A stretch of DNA of 64,000 nucleotides from Xanthomonas campestris pv. badrii (GCF_012848175.1 NZ_CP051651.1:3596001-3660000), one strand, 5' to 3'; shown: positions 36,390 through 48,224, counted from the first letter of the stretch. Program-made: numbers and translations. The notes: generated by a model from the sequence alone, not told the origin.

Positions 36390-37682
36390 ATGTTCGGCTA
36401 CTACTTCACTCTCGCGCTGCGCAGCTTCCGCCGCAACAAGGTCCTCACCGCATTGATGGTGCTGGCCATTGCGCTGGGCATCGGCGCCAGCATGACGACG
36501 TTGACGGTGTTCTATGTGTTGTCGGGTGATCCGATCCCGGCAAAGAGCGGTGTGCTGTTTCATCCACAGCTGGATGCACGCTCGTTGGATTATCAAGACG
36601 ACGATGCATTGGATCAATTGACACGGTTCGATGCCGAAGCATTGCTGCGGGAGAAACGCGGAGACCAGCAGGTCATGATGACCCCCGGCACCGTTCCGTT
36701 GGAGCCGGAAAATAAATCCTTGCGGCCACTCTTGCTGGAAGCGCGTTATACGTCCGTCGACTTTTTCCCGATGTTCGATGTGCCTTTCCTGTACGGCGGT
36801 CCATGGACCAGCGACGATGACAGCAGCCGTTCACGCGTGGTTGTGATCTCCGAAGCACTCAACAAGAAACTATTCAATGGTGAAAATAGCGTTGGCCGCA
36901 CGGTAAACGTCAATCGCAACAGCATGCGGATTGTTGGCGTTAACCGCGAATGGCGTTTGACACCGACGTTTTACAACCTGGGGGGCAGCACCTACGACAA
37001 GCCCGAGCAACTCTTTCTGCCCTTCGGTACTGCGATGGAGCTGAAACTTTCGACCAGCGGCCAGCGTTCGTGCTGGGGTGAGAGCGGTTCACCGGACGAC
37101 ATCAATGCAGCCTGTTCCTGGGTTCAATATTGGGTCAAGCTGGATAGCCCGCAAAAGGCCGCCGCATACCGTCGATACCTCGAAAACTACTCCGATCAGC
37201 AGCGACGCGCAGGACGCTTCGAGCAGCCAACCAATGTTCAGTTGCGCAGCGTCATGCAGTGGCTGGACTTCAAGAAGGTCGTTCCCAGCGATGTGCGCCT
37301 GCAGACGTGGTTGGCATTCGGCTTCCTGTTGGTTTGCCTGGTCAATACCGTGGGCCTGCTGCTGGCCAAGTTCATGCGCCGCAGCGGAGAAATCGGAGTG
37401 CGCCGGGCACTGGGAGCCACCAAGCGCAGTATCTTCGCGCAGTCCTTGGTCGAGGCAGCAACGATCGGCTTGGCTGGAGGCATCCTGGGGCTCGGCCTCG
37501 CCATGCTGGGCCTGTGGGGTGTGCGTCAACAGCCCGCTCAATATGCCGATCTGGCAACGCTCGATCCAACCATGTTGCTGGCCACGTTTGCGCTAGCGCT
37601 CATCGCCAGCGTCGTGGCCGGGCTACTCCCCGCCTGGCGGGCATGCACCATTCCTCCCGCCATCCAACTCAAAGCGCAGTGA
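36390..37682 (+). CDS. FtsX/MacB-type ABC permease, first subunit
   Basis: 430 residues. One membrane helix at about 20-43, a large periplasmic MacB-like core domain (~50-300; contains RVVVISEALNKKLFNGENSVG and a VGVNREW segment), then three helices at the C-terminus (LAFGFLLVCLVNTVGLLLAK, IGLAGGILGLGLAMLGLWG, LLATFALALIASVVAGLLPAW). RSGEIGVRRALGATKRSIF is the coupling helix that meets the ATPase. Its periplasmic domain has lower GC and less biased codons than its neighbours. It likely pairs with the next gene as a heterodimer. Confidence 0.9.
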   Translation: MFGYYFTLALRSFRRNKVLTALMVLAIALGIGASMTTLTVFYVLSGDPIPAKSGVLFHPQLDARSLDYQDDDALDQLTRFDAEALLREKRGDQQVMMTPGTVPLEPENKSLRPLLLEARYTSVDFFPMFDVPFLYGGPWTSDDDSSRSRVVVISEALNKKLFNGENSVGRTVNVNRNSMRIVGVNREWRLTPTFYNLGGSTYDKPEQLFLPFGTAMELKLSTSGQRSCWGESGSPDDINAACSWVQYWVKLDSPQKAAAYRRYLENYSDQQRRAGRFEQPTNVQLRSVMQWLDFKKVVPSDVRLQTWLAFGFLLVCLVNTVGLLLAKFMRRSGEIGVRRALGATKRSIFAQSLVEAATIGLAGGILGLGLAMLGLWGVRQQPAQYADLATLDPTMLLATFALALIASVVAGLLPAWRACTIPPAIQLKAQ

Positions 37683-37743
37683 ACTGAGATCCGGACAGCG
37701 CGATTTTTTGCGTCGTTCGCCAGCCCTCACCAAGGAATCGCAC

Positions 37744-38952
37744 ATGGCAATCCGCCCTATTCTGTCCACCCTGCGCCGCCACAAGACGGCTGCTGCATTG
37801 ATTGTGCTGGAGGTGGCACTCAGCTGCGCCATCATCTCCAATGCCCTATTTCTGATCGGCAATCGTCTGGAGCGCACGCAACGTCCCAGCGGGCTGGCAG
37901 AGAACGAACTGGTAACGCTCACCATCAGCGGCATCGGACGCGACGAAGATGCGCGGGCACTGACTGAAACAGACCTTGCTGCGCTGCGCAGCATTCCCGG
38001 CGTAAAGTTCGCCTCCAGCGTCAGTCAGGTCCCTTATGGCAACAGCATGTGGGTCAGCGGCCTCAAACTGACGGCCGACCAGAAAAACTCAACGATCAAC
38101 GTCAACGACTACACCGGGGACAGCCAGACTCTGGACACGATGGGCCTGACATTGATACAGGGGCGCCGCTTTACGGAGGGCGAGTTCACCTGGTCCGATG
38201 ACAAGGCCGCCATCATCCCAAGTGCAATTCTGACCAAGAGTGCGGCTGACAAGCTTTTCCCCAACCAATCAGCACTGGGAAAGTCGATCTATCGCGGCGA
38301 CACTCCCATGAAAATCGTAGGAATAGTGGAGCATCTGGCACGCGTCAACAACTATGGTGGCGCAGCTGTTTACGACGATTCGATGCTGACCCCGGTCAAG
38401 ATGACCTACAAGGACGGCGGCCGCTACGTATTACGCACCGACCCCACGCGCCGTGCGGAAGTTCTGCGCCAGGCAGTGACGGCATTGGAGAGGAACAGCG
38501 CAAGTCGCATCATCGAAAACCCGAAGACGTTCGAGGAAATGCGTCGCAGTTTTTATCGCCAGGACCGCGCCATGGCCTGGCTATTGATCACCATGAGCAT
38601 CGCGCTGCTGATCGTCACTGCACTGGGTATCGTGGGGCTGGCCAGCTTCTGGGTCCAACAGCGCACCAAACAGATCGGCATTCGTCGGGCGTTAGGCGCG
38701 ACGCGTGGGCAGATCCTGCGTTACTTCCAGATCGAGAACCTTCTTTTGGCCTCGATCGGCATCGTGCTCGGCATGCTGATGGCCTACTCGATCAACGTCT
38801 GGCTGATGGCACGCTACGAATTGCCACGCTTGCCGCTGATCTATCTGCCGATCGGCGCGATCACGCTGTGGCTGTTGGGTCAGATCGCGGTGTTCTGGCC
38901 GGCCCGCCGCGCGGCCGCGGTCCCCCCGGCCGTTGCCACCCGCAGTGCATGA
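37744..38952 (+). CDS. FtsX/MacB-type ABC permease, second subunit
   Basis: 402 residues from the ATG at 37744. Same four-helix layout: N-terminal helix (~residues 15-37, ALIVLEVALSCAIISNALFL), periplasmic core with SAADKLFPNQSALGKSIY and MKIVGIVEHL, and C-terminal helices (WLLITMSIALLIVTALGIVG onward). The coupling segment is QRTKQIGIRRALGATRGQIL. Clearly paralogous to, but well diverged from, the preceding permease. No fused ATPase domain, so the ATP-binding subunit is the separate gene upstream. Confidence 0.9.
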   Translation: MAIRPILSTLRRHKTAAALIVLEVALSCAIISNALFLIGNRLERTQRPSGLAENELVTLTISGIGRDEDARALTETDLAALRSIPGVKFASSVSQVPYGNSMWVSGLKLTADQKNSTINVNDYTGDSQTLDTMGLTLIQGRRFTEGEFTWSDDKAAIIPSAILTKSAADKLFPNQSALGKSIYRGDTPMKIVGIVEHLARVNNYGGAAVYDDSMLTPVKMTYKDGGRYVLRTDPTRRAEVLRQAVTALERNSASRIIENPKTFEEMRRSFYRQDRAMAWLLITMSIALLIVTALGIVGLASFWVQQRTKQIGIRRALGATRGQILRYFQIENLLLASIGIVLGMLMAYSINVWLMARYELPRLPLIYLPIGAITLWLLGQIAVFWPARRAAAVPPAVATRSA

Positions 38953-39047
38953 TGATCGGCGCCCCTTTCCGTCCCCTGGTGGCCAGGAAGGGGCGCGTTT
39001 TGCCACCGCCGGCATCTTGCAACCACCATTCCGAACCGGATATCCCC

Positions 39048-39479
39048 ATGGCCACCTTGTTTGCGACACCCGCGCTGCTCGTCCTGGCAGCGCTTTGCGT
39101 GATCCCCGCCGGCCAAACCCATGCCGAAACAAAGGCGGGCACCTCGAGCCACGACGTGCTCGCCGTCGAAGACACCCGGCTCAACTGGCACCAGAACGAT
39201 CAGGTTCTTGAGCTCGTCACCACCGGCGATGGCTTGCTGGTCACCCAAGCCAGCGTAGGGCTGGACCTGCAGTTGCAACGCGGCGACCGCGTGCGCACGG
39301 CAGGCCGGACCCAGATCACCGCGGTGGCGCACTTGCTGGATGCGCTGCGTGCCGCTGCCGGCAAGCCCATCGTCGTGGAGGTCCTGCGCGATGGCGTCCA
39401 GCTGCGCCTGACCTGGACAGCGGCAAGCTATGCGCCCTTGCTGCCGCCCATCGCGCCGCAGCCACCCACGCCACGCTAG
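39048..39479 (+). CDS. Exported PDZ-like domain protein
   Basis: 143 residues from the ATG giving MATLFATPALLVLAALCVIPAGQTHAE, a signal peptide with AXA-type cleavage. The mature part (residues ~45-125) has a PDZ shape: GDGLLVTQASVGLDLQLQRGD, then RTAGRTQITAVAHLLDALRA and PIVVEVLRDGVQLRLTW, i.e. the 'comes to rest below a groove' pattern of bacterial PDZ domains with no protease part. It ends Pro-rich. It sits between the second permease and the response regulator on the same strand and may sense or bind substrate in the periplasm. Confidence 0.65.
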   Translation: MATLFATPALLVLAALCVIPAGQTHAETKAGTSSHDVLAVEDTRLNWHQNDQVLELVTTGDGLLVTQASVGLDLQLQRGDRVRTAGRTQITAVAHLLDALRAAAGKPIVVEVLRDGVQLRLTWTAASYAPLLPPIAPQPPTPR

Positions 39480-39627
39480 CGGGGCCCAGGCATCGCCGCA
39501 GCGGCCATATGCGTCCACCAGCGGTGCTGCCTCACAACCTGCCGCCTCGCTGCCCGGCAATGGGTTGCAGCGTCGTCCTGCACAGTATTCTGTGCCGATC
39601 CCCTCCCGTGCCCTCTTGAGCAACGCG

Positions 39628-40971
39628 ATGCCGCACATCCTGATCATCGACGACAACACCGCCGTAGCCACTGCGCTGGAGGTGCTGTTCTCGCTGCACG
39701 ACATCGAATCGATGCATGCGTCATCGCCGCAGGCCGGATTGTCGCTCCTGGATGCGCAGGCCTTCGACCTGGTGATCCAGGACATGAACTTCACCGCCGA
39801 CACCACCTCTGGCGAAGAGGGCGAAGCCTTGTTCACCCAGATCCGCCAGCGCCACCCGGACCTGCCGGTCATCCTGCTCACGGCCTGGACGCATCTGGGC
39901 AGCGCCGTCGGCCTGGTCAAGGCCGGTGCGGCCGATTACATCGCCAAGCCCTGGGACGACACCAAGCTGCTGACCACGGTGAACAATCTGCTGGAACTGT
40001 CCGAGGCACGCCGCGAGCTGCAGCGTCGCCGCGAACGCGAGCATCGCGGCCGCGAGCAACTTACCCAGCGCTATGACCTGCGCGGCGCGGTGTTCGCCGA
40101 TCCTGCCAGCGAGCGCGCGATTGCGTTGGCCTGCCAGGTGGCACGCTCGGACTTGCCGGTGCTGATCACCGGCCCCAACGGCAGCGGCAAGGAGAAGATC
40201 GCCGAGATCATCCAGGCCAATTCGGCAACCAAACACGGGCCGTTCATTGCACTCAACTGCGGCGCATTGCCAGGCGAACTGATCGAAGCCGAATTGTTCG
40301 GTGCAGAAGCCGGCGCCTACACCGGCGCCAACAAGGCACGCGAGGGCAAGTTCGAAGCCGCCGACGGCGGCACGCTGTTCCTGGACGAGATCGGCAACCT
40401 GCCGCTGGCCGGGCAGATGAAACTGCTGCGCGTGCTGGAAACCGGCCGTTACGAGCGGCTGGGGTCCAACCGCGAACGCCACACGAAGGTCCGCGTGATC
40501 AGCGCCACCAACGCCGATCTGCCGGCGATGATCCGCGACGGCAGTTTCCGCGAGGATTTGTACTACCGCCTCAACACGGTGGAAATCGCACTGCCCGCAC
40601 TGGCCGAGCGTCCAGGCGATATCGGTCCGCTGGCCGAACATTTTTTAGCCGGTGAAAAGCCGCTGTCCGCGCAAGCGCGCGACGCATTGCAACGGCATGC
40701 CTGGCCGGGCAACGTACGCGAGCTGCGTAACGTGCTGCAACGTGCCGCGCTGCTGGCACAGGGTGCACGCATCGAGGCCACGGACCTGAACCTGCCACGC
40801 AGCGCAGCGCCGCGCCCGTTGGCGCCTGCGGCGGGCGAGCCGGATCGCGCACGCATCGAGCAGGCCTTGGCGCGCGCGCAAGGCGTCATTGCACAGGCCG
40901 CCGCCGAACTGGGACTGAGCCGACAGGCGCTATACCGGCGCATGGACCGTTACGGCATCAAGTCGGAATGA
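39628..40971 (+). CDS. Sigma-54-dependent response regulator (NtrC family)
   Basis: 447 residues. Receiver domain 1-120 with phospho-acceptor D52 (LVIQDMNF) and acidic pocket DD8-9; AAA+ domain ~150-375 with Walker [11 protein letters not shown], sigma-54 contact loop GAYTGA (a Phe-to-Tyr form of GAFTGA), Walker [11 protein letters not shown] and sensor segments; a C-terminal Fis-type helix-turn-helix ([20 protein letters not shown]). Its stop overlaps the kinase start by 4 bp. The sigma-54 promoter and palindromes upstream of the adaptor gene are its most likely target, giving autoregulation through the operon. Confidence 0.92.
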   Translation: MPHILIIDDNTAVATALEVLFSLHDIESMHASSPQAGLSLLDAQAFDLVIQDMNFTADTTSGEEGEALFTQIRQRHPDLPVILLTAWTHLGSAVGLVKAGAADYIAKPWDDTKLLTTVNNLLELSEARRELQRRREREHRGREQLTQRYDLRGAVFADPASERAIALACQVARSDLPVLITGPNGSGKEKIAEIIQANSATKHGPFIALNCGALPGELIEAELFGAEAGAYTGANKAREGKFEAADGGTLFLDEIGNLPLAGQMKLLRVLETGRYERLGSNRERHTKVRVISATNADLPAMIRDGSFREDLYYRLNTVEIALPALAERPGDIGPLAEHFLAGEKPLSAQARDALQRHAWPGNVRELRNVLQRAALLAQGARIEATDLNLPRSAAPRPLAPAAGEPDRARIEQALARAQGVIAQAAAELGLSRQALYRRMDRYGIKSE

Positions 40972-42326
40972 GGCCCGGTATGTGGACACGCTCCTTTACG
41001 TTCTCGCTGTTTCTTCGTCTGTTGCCGGTGCTGGCGCTGGCGGCCGCCTTGCCCTGGTTCACCGCGTATTGGCTGGACCACGGCTGGCAGGTTGCAGCGA
41101 TCTCGGCGGTGGTGCTGTTGTCGGCGATGTGGTGGAGCCTGCGCCGCGCCACCGCGCCGATGCGCTCGCTGTTCCGCGCCCTGGCCGGCACCACCAGCAG
41201 TTACCGCGATGGCGAGTACAACTTCGGCGTCTACTGGCGCGGCAACGACGAACTGGCACAGCTGGTGCAGGCGCATGCCGAACTCGGTGATGTCTTGCGT
41301 GCGCAGCGGCGCGACCTGGTGCAGCGCGAGTTGATGCTGGACACCATGCTGCAGAACACGCCGGTGGCGATGCTGCTCGTCATTGCCGGCGGCGATGGCC
41401 TGCGGCGGATCGGCTTTTCCAATAACGCCGCGCGCAAGCTGCTGCATGACGGACGCAAGCTAGAAGGCCAGCATCTGGACGATGTACTCGAACGCATGCC
41501 CGGCGAACTGCGCGATGCCCTGGCACGCGGCGGCGACTGCCTGTTTGCGGTACGCGAAGACGGCGATGACGAAGACGACGAGCAGATTTACCACCTGTCG
41601 CGGCGCAGCTTCCACCTCAACGGCCGTGGCCACGAGTTGCTGCTGATCCGCACCCTCACCACCGAGTTGCGCCGCCAGGAAGTGCAGACCTGGAAGAAGG
41701 TCATCCGGGTGATCAGCCACGAGTTGAACAACTCGCTGGCGCCGATCGCCTCGCTGGCGCATTCGGGCGCGGAGTTGTTGCGGCGCGACCGCACCGACCG
41801 CCTGGGCACGGTCTTCGAAACCATCGAAGAACGCGCGCGCCATCTGGAAGGCTTCATCCGCGGCTATGCGCGTTTTGCCAAGTTGCCGCAGCCGCAATTG
41901 CAGACCATCGAGTGGGCACCCTTCCTGGAGCGCTTGCGGCAGCAGATCCCGTTCCAGCTGCAGGGCACGCTGGGCGATGTCGCCAGCCGCATCGACGCTG
42001 CGCAGATCGAGCAGGCGCTGCTCAATCTTCTCAAGAACGCGCACGAAGCCTGCAGCGAGGCGCAGCCGCCCAACAGCGACGTCGCAGTGCGGGTCACGCG
42101 CGTGCCGCAGTGGTTGCGCATCGAGGTGCTCGACCGCGGCAACGGCATGAACGAAGCGGTGCTGCACAACGCATTGATGCCGTTCTACTCGACCAAGCGC
42201 AACGGCACCGGCTTGGGGCTGGCACTGACACGCGAAATCGCCGAAGCGCATGGCGGGCGCATTTCATTGCATAACCGCGAACACGGCGGATTGTGCGTGA
42301 CACTGCTACTGCCGTCGGCCGCGTGA
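40968..42326 (+). CDS. Membrane sensor histidine kinase
   Basis: 452 residues, ATGA overlap with the regulator. Two membrane helices within residues 8-57 (FLRLLPVLALAAALPWFTA; WQVAAISAVVLLSAMWWSL) with almost no periplasmic loop, so the signal is likely sensed in or near the membrane, or relayed by the ABC proteins. A PAS-like region follows (~110-220). The phospho-acceptor His is in VISHELNNSLAPI, and the ATP-binding part has NLLKNAHEA (N box), DRGNGM (G1) and GTGLGLALTREIAEAHGG (G2). HELNNSLAP resembles NtrY/NtrB-class kinases that pair with sigma-54 regulators. Confidence 0.92.
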   Translation: MRPGMWTRSFTFSLFLRLLPVLALAAALPWFTAYWLDHGWQVAAISAVVLLSAMWWSLRRATAPMRSLFRALAGTTSSYRDGEYNFGVYWRGNDELAQLVQAHAELGDVLRAQRRDLVQRELMLDTMLQNTPVAMLLVIAGGDGLRRIGFSNNAARKLLHDGRKLEGQHLDDVLERMPGELRDALARGGDCLFAVREDGDDEDDEQIYHLSRRSFHLNGRGHELLLIRTLTTELRRQEVQTWKKVIRVISHELNNSLAPIASLAHSGAELLRRDRTDRLGTVFETIEERARHLEGFIRGYARFAKLPQPQLQTIEWAPFLERLRQQIPFQLQGTLGDVASRIDAAQIEQALLNLLKNAHEACSEAQPPNSDVAVRVTRVPQWLRIEVLDRGNGMNEAVLHNALMPFYSTKRNGTGLGLALTREIAEAHGGRISLHNREHGGLCVTLLLPSAA

Positions 42327-42432
42327 CAGGAGCGCACCCGGGCGCGACGGTTTTTTACCGACATTGCCGGTCGCGCTCAGGCGCGCTCCTATGCAGTCGG
42401 GGTTGCGCTGCATTGTCCGCCAACAGCGCGAA

Positions 42433-43797
42433 CTACTTCTTGGTCGGCCGCTCCCAACCTTCGATCACGGTCTGGCGCGCGCGCGTCACGCTGAGCTGGC
42501 CTGCGGGTGCATCACGGGTAATGACCGAGCCGGCACCGATGGTGGACATGGCGCCGATCTCGATCGGTGCCACCAGCGCACTGTTGGACCCGACAAAGGC
42601 GCCATCGCCGATGGTGGTCTGCGACTTGTTCACGCCATCGTAGTTACAGGTAATGGTGCCGGCACCGATGTTGACCTTGCTGCCGATCATCGCATCACCC
42701 AGGTAGGTCAAATGGTTGGCCTTGCTGCCGACGCCCATGGTGACCTTCTTGGTCTCGACGAAATTACCGATATGCACGCCATCGGCCAGCACCGTGCCCG
42801 GGCGCAGGCGCGCGAACGGCCCGACCAGCACCGCGCCTTCAGTGACCACCCCTTCCAGATCGCAATGCGCACGCACCTGCGTGCCGGGGCCGAGGTTGAC
42901 GTGGCGCAGGCGCACGAACGGGCCGATCACCACGCCATCGCCCAGTGTCACATCGCCTTCCAGGATCACATCGATATCCAGCTGCACATCGCGCCCCACC
43001 TTGACCGTACCGCGCTGCTCCACACGCGCGGGGTCGGCCATGCGCACGCCCTCCAGGCACAACGCGCGTGCGGCACGCAGCTGCCAGGCGCGCTCTAGCT
43101 GGGCGAGCTGCCATGGGTCGTTGGCGCCTTCCACGTCCTGCGGGTCGGCCACATGCACCATCTCGGCCGGGGTGAAGTCGGCGGCCGCGCTGGCGAAAAT
43201 GTCGGTCAGATAGAACTCGCCCTGCGCATTGTCGTTGGACAGGCCGCTCAACCAGCGACGCAGCGCGGTGGATTCGGCGGTCACGATACCGGTATTGATG
43301 GTGCGGATGCGCCGCTGCTCGTCGTTGGCATCCTTCTGTTCGATGATCGCGGCCACCTTGCCTTCGGCATCGCGCAGGATGCGTCCGTAGCCGGTGGGGT
43401 TGGCGAGTTCGGCGACCAGTACCGCCATGCGACCGGGCGCATGCAGCAGCTGCAACAGGCTTTCGCTGCGGATCAGCGGCACATCGCCGTACAACACCAG
43501 CACGGTGGCCGCATCGGGCACCGCATCCATCGCCTGCTGGACCGCATGGCCGGTGCCCAGTTGCTGCCGCTGCTCGGCCCAGTGCAGATCGTCCTGCGCG
43601 GCAAACGCCGCACGCACCTGATCGCCGCCGTGCCCGTACACGATGTGGATCGCCGCCGGCTGCAGCTGCCGTGCAGTGGCGATCACGTGCGCCAGCATCG
43701 GTTGGCCCGCCAGCGGCTGCAGCACCTTGGGCAGCGCCGAGCGCATGCGCTTGCCCTCGCCCGCGGCCAGGATCACAACGTGCAGGGGCAAAGTCAT
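42433..43797 (-). CDS. glmU: Bifunctional GlmU (GlcN-1-P acetyltransferase / GlcNAc-1-P uridyltransferase)
   Basis: 454 residues from ATG 43795-43797; a GTG one codon earlier is possible. It completes UDP-GlcNAc synthesis. N-terminal nucleotidyltransferase: [11 protein letters not shown] (residues ~10-20), [16 protein letters not shown]-terminal left-handed beta-helix from about 250 with hexapeptide repeats; catalytic His region [19 protein letters not shown] (trimmed) and [15 protein letters not shown] are diagnostic. The tail ERPTKK is basic, as usual. Not adjacent to atpC here, which lies about 1.5 kb away beyond GtrA and chorismate mutase. Confidence 0.96.
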   Translation of the reverse strand: MTLPLHVVILAAGEGKRMRSALPKVLQPLAGQPMLAHVIATARQLQPAAIHIVYGHGGDQVRAAFAAQDDLHWAEQRQQLGTGHAVQQAMDAVPDAATVLVLYGDVPLIRSESLLQLLHAPGRMAVLVAELANPTGYGRILRDAEGKVAAIIEQKDANDEQRRIRTINTGIVTAESTALRRWLSGLSNDNAQGEFYLTDIFASAAADFTPAEMVHVADPQDVEGANDPWQLAQLERAWQLRAARALCLEGVRMADPARVEQRGTVKVGRDVQLDIDVILEGDVTLGDGVVIGPFVRLRHVNLGPGTQVRAHCDLEGVVTEGAVLVGPFARLRPGTVLADGVHIGNFVETKKVTMGVGSKANHLTYLGDAMIGSKVNIGAGTITCNYDGVNKSQTTIGDGAFVGSNSALVAPIEIGAMSTIGAGSVITRDAPAGQLSVTRARQTVIEGWERPTKK

Positions 43798-43943
43798 CAC
43801 TACGTTCCGGTTGCAAGAGAAACCCGGATTCTAGTCGCAGTGCCGCAACGCGGCGTGGTCGCTGCATGCCATCAACACGCGATGACACGTTTTTAAGCGT
43901 TGCCCCCGCTAGGATGGGCGCCCTTTCCCTACGTCCGGCACGC

Positions 43944-44327
43944 ATGAGCCTGTTTCGCCAAGGCAGCCAGTTCACCCTGATCGGCGCCCTGCAGCTGGCC
44001 GTGGATTGCAGCATCTTCATTGCCGCCACCGCCGCCGGCATGCCCGCAGTGCCTGCCAACCTGCTCGGGCGTGTCAGCGGTGCAGTGCTCGGCTTCTGGC
44101 TCAACGGCCGCTACACCTTCGCCCACCAGGATGGCGCTCGCCTGGGCTGGCAGCGCTTCGGCCGCTTTGCGGTGATGTGGCTGACCTTGACCCTCATCAG
44201 CACCTGGCTGCTGTCGACTGCCGTGGATCTGCTCGGCCTGCGTCAGGCCTGGCTGGCCAAACCGCTGGTGGAAGGCGGGTTGGCGATTGTGTCGTTCTTT
44301 CTGGGCCGGCATGTGGTGTATCGCTGA
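43944..44327 (+). CDS. GtrA family membrane protein
   Basis: 127 residues, four membrane helices (residues ~8-30, 33-53, 72-92, 100-122). GtrA/DPMS-like proteins carry lipid-linked sugars or assist glycosylation of surface polysaccharides. FTLIGALQLAVDCSIF at the start, NLLGRVSGAVLGFWLNGRYTF in the middle and VSFFLGRHVVYR at the end are family hallmarks. No glycosyltransferase partner is adjacent, so the substrate is unknown. Confidence 0.9.
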   Translation: MSLFRQGSQFTLIGALQLAVDCSIFIAATAAGMPAVPANLLGRVSGAVLGFWLNGRYTFAHQDGARLGWQRFGRFAVMWLTLTLISTWLLSTAVDLLGLRQAWLAKPLVEGGLAIVSFFLGRHVVYR

Positions 44328-44391
44328 CGCAAGGCCCGGGCGCGCAGCGCCTGGCCGCATGCACCTCCCGCGCCCGATCGATAGCCGCCCG

Positions 44392-44979
44392 CTAGGATTT
44401 GTTGCCCGCCGGTTGGCAGAAGTCGCCCAGGCTGCGTACCAGTGCCGCGCGATGCAGCGCGTCCAGTTGCCATTGCGCGGCATAGCGCGCGGCCGCACGT
44501 GCGGTGCTGGCCGGGCACTCGGGGGCTGCCCGTGCCGGACCTGCGGCAGCCAGTACATCGAGCAACTCGCCTTGCAGTTGATCCAGCCGCGTGCGCAACG
44601 TGGCCAGATCCGGCCGGGCGGTCTCCGGCGCGCGGCCGCGCTCATGCCAATGATTGAGCAGTGCGTATTGCACCGCCTTGTTGGCCTCGATCTGCGCGGC
44701 AAAGAAGCGCACCGCGTCATCGGGCTGCAGGCCATGCGCGGAGGCCTGATCGCGCACGCTCAGCAATACCGCCGCCTCGCGCGTCTGATCCAGCACGGGC
44801 TTGCCGCTGTCCCACTTGCTCAACGCCACCGCATCGCCGATGGCGTTGCGCTGCACGATGCGGTCCAGCAACGGATCCAACGACGGCTGGCTGCGCGCCG
44901 GCAATGCGCAGCCCAGCAGCGTCACGGCCAGCGTGGCAGTGAGTGCGTAACCGCGAAGGCCTTCGCTCAAACGGGTCAT
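44392..44979 (-). CDS. Secreted chorismate mutase (AroQ gamma type)
   Basis: 195 residues with a signal peptide (core ALTATLAVTLLGCALPARS). The AroQ fold is seen in LDPLLDRIVQRNAIGDAVALSKWDSGKPVLDQTREAAVLLSV (read in segments: IVQRNAIGDAVALSKW, then KPVLDQTREAAVL) and FFAAQIEANKAVQYALLNHW. Key Arg, Lys and Glu/Gln residues of chorismate mutase are present. The periplasmic or secreted gamma class occurs in several pathogens; its role outside aromatic biosynthesis is uncertain. A C-terminal Cys pair (PECPAS, DFCQPA) could form a disulfide. Confidence 0.85.
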   Translation of the reverse strand: MTRLSEGLRGYALTATLAVTLLGCALPARSQPSLDPLLDRIVQRNAIGDAVALSKWDSGKPVLDQTREAAVLLSVRDQASAHGLQPDDAVRFFAAQIEANKAVQYALLNHWHERGRAPETARPDLATLRTRLDQLQGELLDVLAAAGPARAAPECPASTARAAARYAAQWQLDALHRAALVRSLGDFCQPAGNKS

Positions 44980-45101
44980 GCGGTGCTCCTCGACTCACAG
45001 ATGGTGTTTGCCATGGCGCGCCCGATGCGCGGCACGGCGGCGTGGCAGGCAGTGTGCGCGCTCCCGGCCGCCCGATGCGGCCGGCCACGCAACAGACTCT
45101 C

Positions 45102-45136
45102 TAAAAACGAAAACGCCGGCACGAAGGCCGGCGTTT
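45102..45136 (-). terminator. Terminator of the atp operon
   Basis: Perfect 10-bp stem AAACGCCGGC / GCCGGCGTTT with a 6-nt loop (45111-45136). On the minus strand it is followed by a T-rich run (complement of 45102-45113), about 70 bp after the atpC stop. Confidence 0.88.
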
Positions 45137-45205
45137 CGGATCCACATCAGCGTGTAGCCATATTGCTCAATCGCATCACCTGCCCGACGACGGGCATGCG
45201 CTCGA

Positions 45206-45628
45206 TCAGTGCTTGAGCGTGCGGCGCAGGCGCTCCAGCGCCTGCAGCTGCACCGTTGCCTCGGCCAGCTGACGCTGTGCCTGGGCCACGTCCACGGTGT
45301 CACCACGGTTGGCCAGCAGACGCTCGGCCTCTTCCTTGACCTTGCGCACGGCAGCTTCGTCGATGTCCTGCGCACGCACCGCGGTGTCGACCAGCACGGT
45401 CACCACCTGCGGCTGCACTTCCAGGATGCCGCCGGAAATGGCGAAGTCCAGCTGTTCGCCACTGGCGGTGGTCACCACCACCTTGCCCGGCTTCAGGCGG
45501 GTGATCAGCGGTGCGTGCTTGGGCGCAATGCCCAGCTCGCCCAACTCGCCGGTGGCCACGACCAGCGTCGCCTCACCGTGGAAGATTTCCTTCTCGGCGC
45601 TGACGATGTCGCAACGGATAGTGCTCAT
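45206..45628 (-). CDS. atpC: ATP synthase epsilon subunit
   Basis: 140 residues. Central-stalk subunit that couples rotation and can inhibit hydrolysis. N-terminal beta-sandwich begins [19 protein letters not shown], with [19 protein letters not shown] as the family signature; the C-terminal part is the two-helix inhibitory hairpin ([20 protein letters not shown]). Last gene of the operon, separated from atpD by a spacer filled with heptamer repeats. Confidence 0.96.
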   Translation of the reverse strand: MSTIRCDIVSAEKEIFHGEATLVVATGELGELGIAPKHAPLITRLKPGKVVVTTASGEQLDFAISGGILEVQPQVVTVLVDTAVRAQDIDEAAVRKVKEEAERLLANRGDTVDVAQAQRQLAEATVQLQALERLRRTLKH

Positions 45629-45650
45629 GGTGCCTCACTGTAGTGAGGCG

Positions 45651-45780
45651 GGGAATCGGGAGTCGGGAATCGGGAATGGGAAGAGCGATTGGTCGCGCAC
45701 TCTTCGTGATTCCGTTACTTCCAACTCGCCTCAAACCCGCCTTTACGATTCCCGATTCCCGATTCCCGATTCCCGATTCC
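45651..45780. repeat. Inverted heptamer arrays in the atpD-atpC spacer
   Basis: Four GGGAATC-type units at 45651-45678 (GGGAATC, GGGAGTC, GGGAATC, GGGAATG) face four and a half inverted units (GATTCCC) at 45747-45780. The arms can pair into a long stem with a loop of about 70 nt in the operon mRNA. Confidence 0.9.
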
Positions 45781-45804
45781 AGCCGTGTAACGGCTGGGAT
45801 CGCA

Positions 45805-47334
<1,530 letters not shown>

Positions 47335-47336
47335 GG

Positions 47337-48200
47337 CTACACAGCGGCCGCGCCGCTGACGATTTCCGAAATTTCCTGGGTGATCGCCGCCTGGCGCGCC
47401 TTGTTGTAGACCAGTTGCAAGGTGCCGATCATCTTGTTGGCGTTGTCGCTGGCGGCCTTCATCGCCACCATGCGCGCTGCGTGCTCGGAGGCCACGTTTT
47501 CCAGCACGGCCTGGTACACCAGCGACTCGATGTAACGCGTCATCACGTGCTCCAGCACGGTCGCGGCATCGGGTTCGTAGAGGTAGTCCCAGTCGTGGTG
47601 CGCCACCTTGTGCTCGGCGGCCGGCAGCGGCAGCAGCTGGTCGAAGCTGGCCTTCTGCGTCATGGTGTTCACGAAGCGGTTGTAGACCAGATACACGCGG
47701 TCCACCTTGCCCTCGATGAAGGCATCGATCATCACTTTGATCACGCCGATCAGCTGCTCCACCTGCGGGCTGTCGCCCAGGTGGGTCACGCTGCCGACCA
47801 TGTTGACCTTGACCCGACGGAAGAACGCCGAAGCCTTCTGCCCGATGGTCACCACGTCGATCTCGGCGCCGGTGTCCTGCCACGGACGCACTTCGCCCAG
47901 CATCTTGCGGAACAGGTTGTTGTTCAGACCGCCGGCCAGGCCGCGGTCGGAAGAGATCACGATGTAGCCGACCCGCTTGACCTGCTCGCGCTCGACCAGG
48001 AACGGATGCTGGAAATCGGTGCTGGCCTGCGCCAGATGCCCGATCACCTGCTTCATCGCCTGCGCATACGGACGCGAGGTCTTCATGCGGTCCTGCGCCT
48101 TGCGGATCTTGGAGGCCGAGACCATTTCGAGCGCGCGCGTCACCTTGCGGGTGTTCTGCACGCTCTTGATCTTGGTTTTGATTTCGCGTCCGCCTGCCAT
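47337..48200 (-). CDS. atpG: ATP synthase gamma subunit
   Basis: 287 residues. The rotating central shaft. N-terminal coiled coil [20 protein letters not shown], the Rossmann-like middle with [17 protein letters not shown], and the conserved C-terminal helix [20 protein letters not shown] running to [11 protein letters not shown]. Normal length and order in the operon; heptamer spacers lie on both sides. Confidence 0.96.
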   Translation of the reverse strand: MAGGREIKTKIKSVQNTRKVTRALEMVSASKIRKAQDRMKTSRPYAQAMKQVIGHLAQASTDFQHPFLVEREQVKRVGYIVISSDRGLAGGLNNNLFRKMLGEVRPWQDTGAEIDVVTIGQKASAFFRRVKVNMVGSVTHLGDSPQVEQLIGVIKVMIDAFIEGKVDRVYLVYNRFVNTMTQKASFDQLLPLPAAEHKVAHHDWDYLYEPDAATVLEHVMTRYIESLVYQAVLENVASEHAARMVAMKAASDNANKMIGTLQLVYNKARQAAITQEISEIVSGAAAV

Positions 48201-48224
48201 ACTCGCTCGCTTCGCTCGCTTAGT

